A DNA stretch of 64,000 nt from Neoaquamicrobium microcysteis (GTDB taxonomy: Bacteria; Pseudomonadota; Alphaproteobacteria; Rhizobiales; Rhizobiaceae): the NCBI RefSeq assembly GCF_008180155.1, contig NZ_VSZS01000062.1, positions 186,001 to 250,000 on the forward strand. The letters run 5' to 3'. The notes below the pieces were generated by a model. The model saw only the letters and a list, made by a program, of their open reading frames with translations, made no database searches and was not told the origin of the DNA. Positions 8,695-16,872 of this stretch are shown here, piece by piece; position 1 is the stretch's first letter, and each line of letters starts with the position of its first letter. Made by a program: the position numbers and the translations under genes.

Positions 8695-8714
8695 ATATAA
8701 AGAAATCTTTATAT
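8695..8714. promoter_or_regulatory. perfect AT-rich palindrome upstream of bmt, candidate operator
   Basis: Arms ATATAAAGA (8695-8703) and TCTTTATAT (8706-8714) are exact reverse complements around a 2-base centre. The site lies in the 63-base gap between the XRE regulator stop (8719) and the bmt start (8655), in sequence far more AT-rich than its surroundings. It lacks the GC stem and T run of a terminator. The adjacent XRE protein is the obvious candidate ligand; a related half-site (CTTTATGT) lies just upstream of the regulator's own start. Confidence 0.55.
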
Positions 8715-8718
8715 GGCG

Positions 8719-9570
8719 TCAATCGGCTCGGCCGTCCGCGCCTGCCAGCGACCGCGCGAATCCGGCCGCCTCGTGTGCGTTGATCTCGGCCGCGCGGATG
8801 AGATTGTCGAAGTGGCGGGTAAGCGTGCGCACCGGCTCGATGGCGTTCAGCACGACATACATGTCGCCCATGTAGATCGCCGCGCGTATCTGCCCGAAGA
8901 TCGTGTAGGGCACCGAATAGCGCTGGCGGCCGTCATAGAGATACAGTCGGAAGCTCGGATAGAGATCGTCCAGCAGCCGCGCCATGTGTGCAAGCTGGTC
9001 GGCGCGGGCGTCTGCCGGAAAACCCGACCAGACGCCCAGCCCGCGCGCGAAGATTTCAAGCGTGTGACGCGGCATGCAGACCTCCATGTCGGTCTCGGGC
9101 CGCCTGTTGTAGTCGATGCGATACTGCGTTTCGCCGTGCTGGGTCTCCCGGTCCCGCCGCGTGATTCCAGCCTCATAGTCCACCAGCGCCTCGGTGCGCA
9201 GAAGATCGGGTATGCCGGCCGGCACGTAGCGGATCTTGGTGCCGGCGGCCTCCGCATGCCACGTCGCAAGCAGCGTGCGGTCGAAGCCGCCTTCGCCTTC
9301 CTCGATCTCGAGGCTTTGGCGGATTTCGCTCGCCAGTCCCTCGTCTTGGCTGATGCCGAGCAGCCAGTCGAGCGAGACCTTGTGCTCGGCGGCGATGTTG
9401 AGCAGCGTCTCGGCGCGCGGCAGACGGGTGGCCGAGCCTGCCAGAAGCTGCGACATCGCCGAGCGGTCGATGCCGATGCGCGCGGCGAAGGCCGACTGGT
9501 TCTCGCCGGATCGAGCAACCAGCGTGGCCAGTCGCTTGCGAAAGGTGCCTGCAACGTCGCGCTTGTCCAT
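8719..9570 (-). CDS. XRE-family transcriptional regulator
   Basis: The N-terminal 70 residues form a Cro/CI-type helix-turn-helix (NQSAFAARIGIDRSAMSQLL, followed by PRAETLLNIAAEHKVSLDWLL). The remaining 210 residues are an uncharacterised sensor-like region with no membrane segment. The ATG at 9570 gives 283 residues and has AAGGGA nine bases upstream; an in-frame ATG at 9579 abuts that site and is less likely. It is transcribed towards bmt across a 63-base gap holding a perfect palindrome, so it may control bmt and itself. The 150-base region upstream, shared with the divergent desaturase gene, is AT-rich with inverted CAGTAAA (9596) and TTTACTG (9634) words. The inducer is unknown. Confidence 0.8.
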   Translation of the reverse strand: MDKRDVAGTFRKRLATLVARSGENQSAFAARIGIDRSAMSQLLAGSATRLPRAETLLNIAAEHKVSLDWLLGISQDEGLASEIRQSLEIEEGEGGFDRTLLATWHAEAAGTKIRYVPAGIPDLLRTEALVDYEAGITRRDRETQHGETQYRIDYNRRPETDMEVCMPRHTLEIFARGLGVWSGFPADARADQLAHMARLLDDLYPSFRLYLYDGRQRYSVPYTIFGQIRAAIYMGDMYVVLNAIEPVRTLTRHFDNLIRAAEINAHEAAGFARSLAGADGRAD

Positions 9571-9720
9571 CGCGGTCATCCCTTTATGTTAATTTCAGTA
9601 AACAACTGTAGCTTTTGATTTTCAAGATCAACATTTACTGCGCATTATCGCATTGAAGCATCTGCCCTCTGCTGACAACATCCTGTCAGGAATCACGAAA
9701 CGGGGGCGTTTCCGACGAAC

Positions 9721-10728
9721 ATGGGCACAGCGGCAGCAAGAAGTGCGATTTCGGGAAGGGTCGAATGGCCCACCGTTCTCCTGATCGTGGCGTGCTACGG
9801 CACGTGGCTGGCGGCGGGCGCCGTGCTCTGGCACCACTGGCCGCTCGGCGCGCTGGCTCTCTTGTCGCTTGCCATCGCGCTCCAGTCTTCGCTGATGCAC
9901 GAGGCCTCGCACGGGCACCCGACGCGCAGCGGCACGCTTAACGAGCTTCTGGTGGCCCTGCCGATCGGGCTGGCCTATCCCTATCGCAGGTTCAAGACGC
10001 TGCACCTGCGCCACCATGCCGACGAGCGCCTGACGGACCCGTTCGACGATCCCGAGAGCTACTACCGCGCGCTGTGGAAGCACGAGCAGTTGCCCGCATG
10101 GCTGAAACTGCTGCTGAAGCTCAACAACACGATGGTCGGCCGCTTCCTGATCGGTCCGGCAATCGCCAATGTCGGCTTCTTCATCACCGATGCGAAACTG
10201 CTGGCGGCGGGCGACCGGGCGGTGCGGCGTGCATGGCTGCATCATCTCGCAGGTCTGGCGGTCGTCGTGCCGCTCGTGCTTTTCGCCTTCGAGATGCCGT
10301 TCTGGCTTTATCTGGTTCCTGTCTATCTCGGCCAGTCGATGATCGCGATCCGCACCTTTGCCGAGCACCAGTGGTCGGAGCGGCCGGACGGGCGCACCAT
10401 CATCGTCGAGCGCTCGCCGCTGGCCTTCCTGTTCCTCAACAACAACCTGCATCTCGTGCATCACAAGATGCCGACGGTCGCGTGGTACAGGCTGCCGGCG
10501 CTGTTTCGCGAGCGACGGGCGGAGTGGCTGGCGATGAATGACGGCTATTCCTATCCGACCTATTTCGCGCTGCTGAGGGATTTTGCCTTCCGCTCCAAGG
10601 AGCCGGTGGTGCACCCGGCGTTGCGCCGCGCGCCGGAACCGGGCAGGGCGTTCCGCCCCCGTGTCCGGGCACGCAATGTCAGCGGCTTCGGCACCGCGCC
10701 GGTGCCGGCCGAACCGCCCAAGGAGTGA
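9721..10728 (+). CDS. membrane fatty acid desaturase family protein
   Basis: A 335-residue integral membrane di-iron enzyme. All three histidine boxes are present: H60-EAS-H64-GH, H95-LR-HH99 and H244-LV-HH248 (the last preceded by NNN). Hydrophobic stretches at about 18-55, 75-85 and 172-210 would form the membrane anchor. The C-terminal 40 residues are Arg/Pro-rich and likely flexible. Members act on fatty acyl chains, beta-carotene or small alkyl-amines, so the substrate is open. It is divergent from the XRE gene across 150 bases of AT-rich DNA, and the PhnD-like gene follows 45 bases downstream. No clear Shine-Dalgarno precedes the ATG at 9721. Confidence 0.85.
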   Translation: MGTAAARSAISGRVEWPTVLLIVACYGTWLAAGAVLWHHWPLGALALLSLAIALQSSLMHEASHGHPTRSGTLNELLVALPIGLAYPYRRFKTLHLRHHADERLTDPFDDPESYYRALWKHEQLPAWLKLLLKLNNTMVGRFLIGPAIANVGFFITDAKLLAAGDRAVRRAWLHHLAGLAVVVPLVLFAFEMPFWLYLVPVYLGQSMIAIRTFAEHQWSERPDGRTIIVERSPLAFLFLNNNLHLVHHKMPTVAWYRLPALFRERRAEWLAMNDGYSYPTYFALLRDFAFRSKEPVVHPALRRAPEPGRAFRPRVRARNVSGFGTAPVPAEPPKE

Positions 10729-10773
10729 TGCCACGTCACTTGCCTTGCCTTTCTCGATGACCCATCAAGGCGC

Positions 10774-11565
10774 ATGAGCAAGTTTGTCGCTGCCCTTCCC
10801 ATGTACGATTTCCCGAAGCTTCGCGCCGAGGTCGACGCCCAGTGGGCCGCCGTGCGCGACCGGCTGCGTGCTGCCGGCATCGACGCGCCCGAGGCGCTGG
10901 CCCGCCGCAACGCAGACCTGCCCGCCGTGCCGGGCGGCATAAGGGACGCGGCGGGAAGCGTGATCGCGCTCGATCCGGCGACGCTGCCACCCGATGAGTT
11001 CGACCTTTTCACGCTGTGGCGGCATCCGAGGCTCCTGTTTTCGCAGACCTGCTGGGGACCGATGGTCAGCGGCCTGGAAGCGCATGTTGAAGTCGTCGCG
11101 CAGCCCGGCGACTACTCACTTTATGAGGGCGGGGAGAGCGAGTTCTACTCCAGCGCCATCGTCGCGCGGGGCAGTGGGCCGAGCGTGCGCGCGCCGCAAG
11201 GCGGCGATGCGATCATCCCGGTCGACAGGCTTCGCGGCGCACGCTTCGTCTTCAACAGTCACGACTCCATGTCTGGCCTGCTCGGGATAACCCGCGATCT
11301 GGAGGCGATCGGCGAGAGCCTGGAACTGTTTTCGCAACGCACAGAGACCGGCTCGCATCGGCTTTCTGCGAAGGCGGTCGCCGAAGGCACGGCGGACATA
11401 GCGGCCATCGATTGCCGCACGCTCTCGCTCATCAGGCGTTTCGATACCGAAACGGCCCAGGCGCTGCAAATCATTGGCTGGACCGAGCGCCGCAAGGGCT
11501 TGCCGTTCATCCGCGCGCGCGGTTTGCCGGCTGAGATTCTTCAATATTATCCGCAGCTTAATTGA
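10774..11565 (+). CDS. PhnD/SsuA-like phosphate or phosphonate-type binding protein without signal peptide
   Basis: A 263-residue protein with the periplasmic-binding fold of the PhnD/SsuA/transferrin class: SQTCWGPMVSGL, RGARFVFNSHDSMSG, LFSQRTETGSHRLSAKAV and AEGTADIAAIDCRTL follow the usual order of ligand-loop and hinge segments. It starts MSKFVAALPMYDFP with no export signal, so it is probably cytoplasmic. No permease or ATPase gene is adjacent, which argues against ordinary ABC uptake. Such orphan PhnD-like proteins occur next to desaturase-type genes in rhizobia but have no assigned role. AAGG four bases before the ATG is a modest ribosome-binding site. Confidence 0.75.
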   Translation: MSKFVAALPMYDFPKLRAEVDAQWAAVRDRLRAAGIDAPEALARRNADLPAVPGGIRDAAGSVIALDPATLPPDEFDLFTLWRHPRLLFSQTCWGPMVSGLEAHVEVVAQPGDYSLYEGGESEFYSSAIVARGSGPSVRAPQGGDAIIPVDRLRGARFVFNSHDSMSGLLGITRDLEAIGESLELFSQRTETGSHRLSAKAVAEGTADIAAIDCRTLSLIRRFDTETAQALQIIGWTERRKGLPFIRARGLPAEILQYYPQLN

Positions 11566-11619
11566 TGGAACCAACTCGTCGCGAGCGGGTTTACGCGCCG
11601 CACGACGAGGAGAATTGCG

Positions 11620-11862
11620 GTGAAGAAAGTTTCTGTCGCGGCGCTGGCCGAACTGGCGATCGCGAAAGGCGGCAAGCGGATGATTTCCGTTCCCGCCCTG
11701 GTGTCGCAGCTGCGTCAGGCAGCGCCCGGCTGCGAGCATACGGACGAGGAACTGGGCGACCTCGTCGCCATGATCGCCATCAGCAATGGCTGCAATCTGT
11801 CTTTCATCCGCCCGCCGGATTTCGACATGCCGGGTGAGCCGTCCGCGGCGCGTGGCCCCTAG
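11620..11862 (+). CDS. hypothetical protein, 80 residues
   Basis: A small soluble protein starting at a GTG (11620) with a clear GAGGAG site seven bases upstream. The sequence (KKVSVAALAELAIAKGGK, then SVPALVSQLRQAAPGCEHTDEELGDLVAMIAI) predicts a helical bundle with an acidic helix; there is no membrane segment, metal motif or recognisable domain. It lies 54 bases after the PhnD-like gene on the same strand and ends four bases before the convergent dimethylglycine dehydrogenase-like gene. The good start signal and codon use like its neighbours support a real gene. Function unknown. Confidence 0.6.
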   Translation: MKKVSVAALAELAIAKGGKRMISVPALVSQLRQAAPGCEHTDEELGDLVAMIAISNGCNLSFIRPPDFDMPGEPSAARGP

Positions 11863-11866
11863 GCGC

Positions 11867-14440
11867 TCACCCGCGCATCTTCTCGCCTGATGGATCGAAT
11901 GGCGGCTCGACATTGATGCGCGCCGCTCGGCGATGGCCGAGGATTTCGATCTCGAAAAGGCCGTCGCTTTCGTCATCCGCGAGTGCGGCGGGCACGTAGC
12001 CCTGCGCCATCGACTTGCCGACATAGTGGGCGTAACCGCCTGACGTGACCCAGCCCACGACCGACCATTCGCCGTCGTGGATGCCGCGGATCGAAGACGC
12101 GCCGTGGTCTGCCTGCGACTGGCGCGTTTCCTTGCCCTCTGCATCGAAGCGCGGCGCGCCATAGCCGTGCGGCTTCTCGATCGTGCCGTGGTCCGTGCCG
12201 TTCACTTTCGCCCAGATCGGCTCGTCGCCCATGACGTCGGCGTCGGCCGCATCGACGATGAGCGAGACACGGCGCAGCTTCGGGCCGTCGGCATGTTCTT
12301 TCGCGGCGGCCTCGCGCCCGATGAAGTCGTTCTTCTCCAGCTTGATGAAGCGGTCCATTCCGCCTTCGAACGGGCCGTAGATCGGCCGCAGCTCACGGAA
12401 CCATGTCGGGAAGTTCTTTTCCAGACGCATCGCCAGCAGCGCGCGCATGCCGAAATCGACGATGCCGAATTCCTCGCCCGCCTCATTGATCGCGGCATAG
12501 ACAAGGCGCTGGTAGGCCGGCTGCATCCAGATTTCATAGCCGAGGTCGCCCGTATAGGTGATGCGGTTGACCATGCAGGGCGCACCGCCGACCGCCATCT
12601 CGCGGAAATCCATGAAGCGGAAAGCCTTGGAGGACACGTCCACATCCACCAGCTTCTGCAGCAGTGCCTGCGAATTCGGGCCGGCGATGGAGAGGCCCAC
12701 CAGCGTCTGGTCGAACCGATGGATGCGCACGGAGCCGTCGGCGGGCAGGTGCTTCTCGAACCAGCGCATGTGGTATTTCTGCGCGGCAGACGAACCCCAG
12801 ATCATGAAGCGCTCGTCGCCGGTTTTTGCGATGGTGAAGTCGCCGATCAGCTTGCCGAACTCGTTGAGCATCGGCGTTAGCACGATGCGGCCCTTCTTCG
12901 GCATCCGGTTGGTCATCAGGCGGTTGAGGAAGTCCTCCGCGCCCGCGCCCGAGACCTCGTATTTCGCGAAGTTGGCAATCTCGGTGACGCCAACCGACTC
13001 GCGCGTCTTGCGCACCTCGTTGCCGACATGCTCGAAATCGTTGGAGCGGTGGAACGAGACGATGTCCTTCGGCTCGCTGCCCTTGGGCGCGAACCACAGC
13101 GGCGTTTCGAGACCCCATGAATCGCCCATCACCGCATTCTGCGCGACCATGGTGTCGTAGAGCGGCGTGGTCTGTGCGGGGCGGGCTGCCGGCAGCTCCT
13201 CGTTGGGGAAGCGGATGGAGAAGCGGCGCGAGTAATTCTCGCGCACCTTGGCGTTGGTGTAGCGCAGGCTGGCCCATTCGCCGAAACGGGCCACGTCCAT
13301 GCCCCACACGTCGAAGCCCGGATCGCCGTTCACCATCCAGTTGGACAGCGCCAGTCCCACGCCGCCGCCCTGGCTGAAGCCTGCCATGACCGCGCAGGCG
13401 CACCAGAAGTTGGTGAGACCCTGCACCGGCCCGACGAGCGGGTTGCCGTCGGGCGCAAACGTGAAGGGGCCGTTGATGATCTGCTTGATGCCGGCCTTCT
13501 CGATGCCGGGGAAGTGGCGGAAACCCACCTCCAGTGACGGCGCGATGCGGTCGAGGTCGGGCGCCAGCAGTTCATGGCCGAAATCCCAGGGCGTATTGAC
13601 CGGCGACCACGGCTTGCAAGCCTTCTCGTAAGTGCCCAGCAGCACGCCGTTGCGCTCCTGCCGCGTGTAGATTTCACCCTTGAAGTCGAGCACGCCCACC
13701 ATCTCGCGGCCGGTGCGGGCGTTGAACTCCTCCACTTCCGGCATCGGCTCGGTCAGCAGGTACATGTGCTCCATGGCCAGCAGCGGCAGCTCGACGCCGA
13801 CCATGCGGCCGACCTCACGGGCCCACAGCCCGCCGCAGTTCACCACGTGCTCGGCCTTCACCGTGCCCTGTTCGGTGATGACGTTCCACGTGCCGTCGGG
13901 CTCCTGCGTCAGCTCGCGCACCGGGTTGCGCAGCACGATCTCCGCGCCCAGCTTGCGCGCCGCCTTGGCGTAGGCGTGCGTGGTGCCGGAAGGATCGAGA
14001 TGGCCCTCCACGGGGTCCCACATCGCGCCGACGAAGTGGCTTTCGTCCATCAGCGGGAACATGGCCTTCGCCTCGGAAGGCGTGATGAGTTCCGTATCCA
14101 TGCCGAGATAGCGGCCCTTGGCGTGGGCGAGGCGCAGGAAGTCCATACGTTCCGGCGTGTCGGCAAGCATCACGCCGCCGGTAAGGTGCAGCGAACAGGA
14201 CTGGCCCGAAATTTCCTCCAGCTCCTTGTAGAGCTGGACGGTGTATGCCTGCAGCTTCGCGACGTTGGGGTCGCCGTTGAGCGTATGAAAGCCGCCGGCC
14301 GCATGCCAGGACGATCCCGAGGTCAGCTCGGACCGCTCGATCAGCATCACGTCCGTCCAGCCGGCGCGGGCGAGGTGATAAAGCACCGAACAGCCGACGA
14401 CGCCGCCGCCGATCACAACCGCTTTGACATGAGATTTCAT
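11867..14440 (-). CDS. dimethylglycine dehydrogenase-like flavoprotein (FAD oxidoreductase plus GcvT-type folate domain)
   Basis: An 857-residue two-part enzyme. Residues 5-380 are a DAO-type FAD oxidoreductase with the dinucleotide loop VVIGGGVVGC and SSWHAAGG, whose His46 is the covalent FAD site of dimethylglycine and sarcosine dehydrogenases. Residues about 430-840 are an aminomethyltransferase-like THF domain (YEVSGAGAEDFLNRL, TYTGDLGYEIW). The family removes a methyl group from dimethylglycine or sarcosine oxidatively and captures it as methylene-THF. It lies 30 bases downstream of mttB2 and is almost surely co-transcribed. That order suggests MttB2 makes dimethylglycine from betaine and this enzyme takes the next methyl group. 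Sarcosine or another N-methyl amine is an alternative substrate. Confidence 0.87.
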   Translation of the reverse strand: MKSHVKAVVIGGGVVGCSVLYHLARAGWTDVMLIERSELTSGSSWHAAGGFHTLNGDPNVAKLQAYTVQLYKELEEISGQSCSLHLTGGVMLADTPERMDFLRLAHAKGRYLGMDTELITPSEAKAMFPLMDESHFVGAMWDPVEGHLDPSGTTHAYAKAARKLGAEIVLRNPVRELTQEPDGTWNVITEQGTVKAEHVVNCGGLWAREVGRMVGVELPLLAMEHMYLLTEPMPEVEEFNARTGREMVGVLDFKGEIYTRQERNGVLLGTYEKACKPWSPVNTPWDFGHELLAPDLDRIAPSLEVGFRHFPGIEKAGIKQIINGPFTFAPDGNPLVGPVQGLTNFWCACAVMAGFSQGGGVGLALSNWMVNGDPGFDVWGMDVARFGEWASLRYTNAKVRENYSRRFSIRFPNEELPAARPAQTTPLYDTMVAQNAVMGDSWGLETPLWFAPKGSEPKDIVSFHRSNDFEHVGNEVRKTRESVGVTEIANFAKYEVSGAGAEDFLNRLMTNRMPKKGRIVLTPMLNEFGKLIGDFTIAKTGDERFMIWGSSAAQKYHMRWFEKHLPADGSVRIHRFDQTLVGLSIAGPNSQALLQKLVDVDVSSKAFRFMDFREMAVGGAPCMVNRITYTGDLGYEIWMQPAYQRLVYAAINEAGEEFGIVDFGMRALLAMRLEKNFPTWFRELRPIYGPFEGGMDRFIKLEKNDFIGREAAAKEHADGPKLRRVSLIVDAADADVMGDEPIWAKVNGTDHGTIEKPHGYGAPRFDAEGKETRQSQADHGASSIRGIHDGEWSVVGWVTSGGYAHYVGKSMAQGYVPAALADDESDGLFEIEILGHRRAARINVEPPFDPSGEKMRG

Positions 14441-14470
14441 GGGGTTCTGCCTGTCAGTGAATAGATTGAA

Positions 14471-16048
14471 TCAGAAATCCGTCGGCGCGCCGCCTTCGGC
14501 GATGCGGCGGTTGACGAAACCGTCGAGTTCTTCGCGGATGGCGGGGTCCATGGCGGGCGGCTCGTAGCTTGCCAGCCGCTCCTTCCACACGCGGTTGGCC
14601 TTCTCGATCGCGGTGGGGGAGCCAGCCTCCGACCAGCTCTCGAAATTGCGCCAGTCGGACAGGACCGGGGAATAGAACGCCGTCTTGTAGCGGTTCTGGG
14701 TGTGGGGCGTGCCGAAGAAGTGCCCGCCCGGCCCGACATCGCGGATCGCATCGACCGCCAGCGCGTCTTCCGACAGGTCCAGCGGGGTCAGGAACTCCCC
14801 CACCATCTGAAGAAGGTCGATGTCGAGGATGGTTTTTTCGAACGAACACCGCAGCCCGCCTTCCAGCCAGCCGGCGGCGTGCATCATCATGTTGCCGCCG
14901 CCCTGTATCGCGCCCCACAGCGAGAACACGCTTTCATAGGCAGCCTGCGCGTCGACCGTGTTGGCGGCGCAGGTGTTCGAGGTGCGGTAGGGAAGGGCGT
15001 AGCGGCGCGCGAGCTGGCCGCCGACGAGCTGCGCCTTCATGTATTCCGGCGTGCCGAAGGCCGGGGCGCCCGATTTCATGTCGACGTTGGAGGTGAAGCC
15101 GCCATAGGCCACCGGCGCGCCCTTGCGCACCATCTGCGCAAACGCGATGCCCGACAGGGCCTCGGCGTTCTGCTGCACCAGCGCGCCGGCGATGGTGACA
15201 GGCGCCATCGCGCCCGACAGGGTGAACGGCGTGACCACCACCACCTGGCCCGCCGAGGCCATCTGGATGATGCCCTCCATCATCGGAATGTCGAGCTTCA
15301 GCGGCGAGTTGGTGTTGATGATGGTGAAGACGGACGGCTCTGCCAGAAGTTGCTCGCGTGAGATGCCGCGCGCCAGCCGCGCGATCTCGATGCCATCGAC
15401 GTTGCGTTCCATGCCCAGCGAATAGATGTGGAACACCTTGTCGGTCAGCACCGCCAGGTCGCGGACGCATTCCAGATGCCGGATCGAGGGGTGGATGTCG
15501 ATCGGCTCCACCGGGTAGCCGCCGGTGATGTTGATGATGTTGTGCATCTGCGCGAGCTTGAGGAAGCTGCGATAGTCTTCCTGGTTGCCCGGCCTGCGCC
15601 CACGGTCGATATCCGAGCAGTTGGGCGCCGAAGCCATCATCGAGATGATGAGGTTGTCGCCGCCGAAGACGACGTTGTGCGCCGGGTTACGCGCATGCAG
15701 CGTGAACTGCGACGGCGCATGGCCCACCAGTTCCAGGACCATGTCTGGGTCGAAGCGCACGCGTTCGGTGCCTGCCTGCACGTCCGCGCCGTGCTCTTTC
15801 ATGATCCGGCGCGCGCCCTCGTGCAGCACGTCGACGCCGATTTCCTCGAGCACGCGCAGCGACGCCAGATGGATGGATTCCAACTCGTCGTCCGAGACGA
15901 TCTTCGTCGGCGCGAAGGGGATTTTCAGCTGGCGAAAGGCCGGCTGCTCGAACGCGGCGGCGCCACCGGCGCGCTTGCCCGCGCGCCCGCCGCGCCTTGC
16001 CCGTTCGGTGCCTGCGAGCGCTTCGCCCGGCAGCGTCATGTCGGTCAT
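14471..16048 (-). CDS. MttB-family methyltransferase without pyrrolysine (paralog 2)
   Basis: A 525-residue non-pyrrolysine MttB homolog, clearly a paralog of the gene at 5290-6864. Shared blocks include YKTAFYSPVLSDW versus FQTAFYRSSIADN, AGWLEGGLRCSFEK versus AGWLEGGLASCYEK, and DAIRDVGPGGHFFGTPHTQ versus the matching DAIREVGPGSHYLGCSHTQ. It too has an Arg/Gly/Ala-rich N-terminal tail (residues 16-32) before the barrel. It has no in-frame TAG. The first gene of a leftward pair with the dimethylglycine dehydrogenase-like gene, it is the better candidate for a glycine betaine demethylase. It would use the corrinoid protein and methyl-THF system encoded about 10 kb to the left, as no second corrinoid gene is visible. 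Confidence 0.88.
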   Translation of the reverse strand: MTDMTLPGEALAGTERARRGGRAGKRAGGAAAFEQPAFRQLKIPFAPTKIVSDDELESIHLASLRVLEEIGVDVLHEGARRIMKEHGADVQAGTERVRFDPDMVLELVGHAPSQFTLHARNPAHNVVFGGDNLIISMMASAPNCSDIDRGRRPGNQEDYRSFLKLAQMHNIINITGGYPVEPIDIHPSIRHLECVRDLAVLTDKVFHIYSLGMERNVDGIEIARLARGISREQLLAEPSVFTIINTNSPLKLDIPMMEGIIQMASAGQVVVVTPFTLSGAMAPVTIAGALVQQNAEALSGIAFAQMVRKGAPVAYGGFTSNVDMKSGAPAFGTPEYMKAQLVGGQLARRYALPYRTSNTCAANTVDAQAAYESVFSLWGAIQGGGNMMMHAAGWLEGGLRCSFEKTILDIDLLQMVGEFLTPLDLSEDALAVDAIRDVGPGGHFFGTPHTQNRYKTAFYSPVLSDWRNFESWSEAGSPTAIEKANRVWKERLASYEPPAMDPAIREELDGFVNRRIAEGGAPTDF

Positions 16049-16181
16049 TCACTTCCCCGCAAATCGCGTAACTGCGGGCATAGTGGACCGGCTGGAAACG
16101 CCGGATTGCGGAGGCTGCGACAATTACAGCGAGGGAATCGACATTCCAAAAAGGAGACGGCGGCAGGACGCCGCCGCTCCT

Positions 16182-16565
16182 TCATGCGTTCAGCGCCTTG
16201 GCCACGTGCCAGGTGCCGCCCATGCCGTTGCCGGTCATGTCGCCGGCCTTCTTGTCGCCGTGATAGGTATAGAGCGGATGGCCGCTGTGCGCCCACATCG
16301 TGGAGCCATCGGCGCGCTTGACGAGGGTCCACTCGCCTTCGGCCTTGGCGGACGCATCCGCCTTCAGCGGAAGCCACTTGGTCGCGCAATCGGCGTCGCA
16401 GTTGGACTTGCCGGCTGCGTCCTTGTCGTAGGTGTAAAGCGTCATGCCATGGGAGTCGGTGTAGACCTTCTCGTTCTGCATCGTCTTGATCTGTGCCGGC
16501 TCGGCTGCGTGCGCCGCCGCCACGCCCAGGACGAGGGCGGTCAATGCAGTTGCAACGATTTTCAT
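16182..16565 (-). CDS. secreted protein with Yx(F/W/Y)xxD repeats (COG4315 type)
   Basis: A 127-residue precursor with a signal peptide (MKIVATALTALVLGVAAAHA); despite the family's 'predicted lipoprotein' name there is no lipobox cysteine, so it is a soluble periplasmic protein. The family repeat is visible twice, as LYTYDKD near residue 43 and LYTYHGD near 98, plus a CxxxC pair in NCDADCATKW that may form a disulfide. AAGGAGGAG lies just upstream of the ATG. It is a single-gene unit between mttB2 and the divergent aminotransferase. Function of the family is unknown. Confidence 0.8.
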   Translation of the reverse strand: MKIVATALTALVLGVAAAHAAEPAQIKTMQNEKVYTDSHGMTLYTYDKDAAGKSNCDADCATKWLPLKADASAKAEGEWTLVKRADGSTMWAHSGHPLYTYHGDKKAGDMTGNGMGGTWHVAKALNA

Positions 16566-16872
16566 GGAAGTTGCTCCTCCTTTTGGAGCGTGGCCGATGG
16601 TGTTGGTCGGCCGGTCCCAGAAACGCCCCTATGGCAGTGGGTGTTCCGTCGTTCACGAACACTTGTCTGCGTCCTCGCTGTCGCGCTAGAAATGGCGGAT
16701 GAAGCGCACAAGACGCCTGCTCCTCAGACCTTTCGCAGCCATGACGCCGTCGGCTCGGACGCGTCATGCGGAACTGCTGCGGCTGTGCGCGCGCATCGGC
16801 TATTCGCCGCACGCCTCCGCGTGAATCCACGCCGGCCCCTGCCGGTCTGATTCAAACGGAGCCTGCAACCCC
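16566..16872. other. divergent intergenic region
   Basis: 307 bases separating the secreted repeat protein (leftward) and the aminotransferase (rightward), so it must carry both promoters. I see no convincing ORF with a start signal, tRNA or riboswitch. A short GTGTTC...GAACAC inverted repeat near 16640-16660 is the only structure noticed and is weak. Confidence 0.4.
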
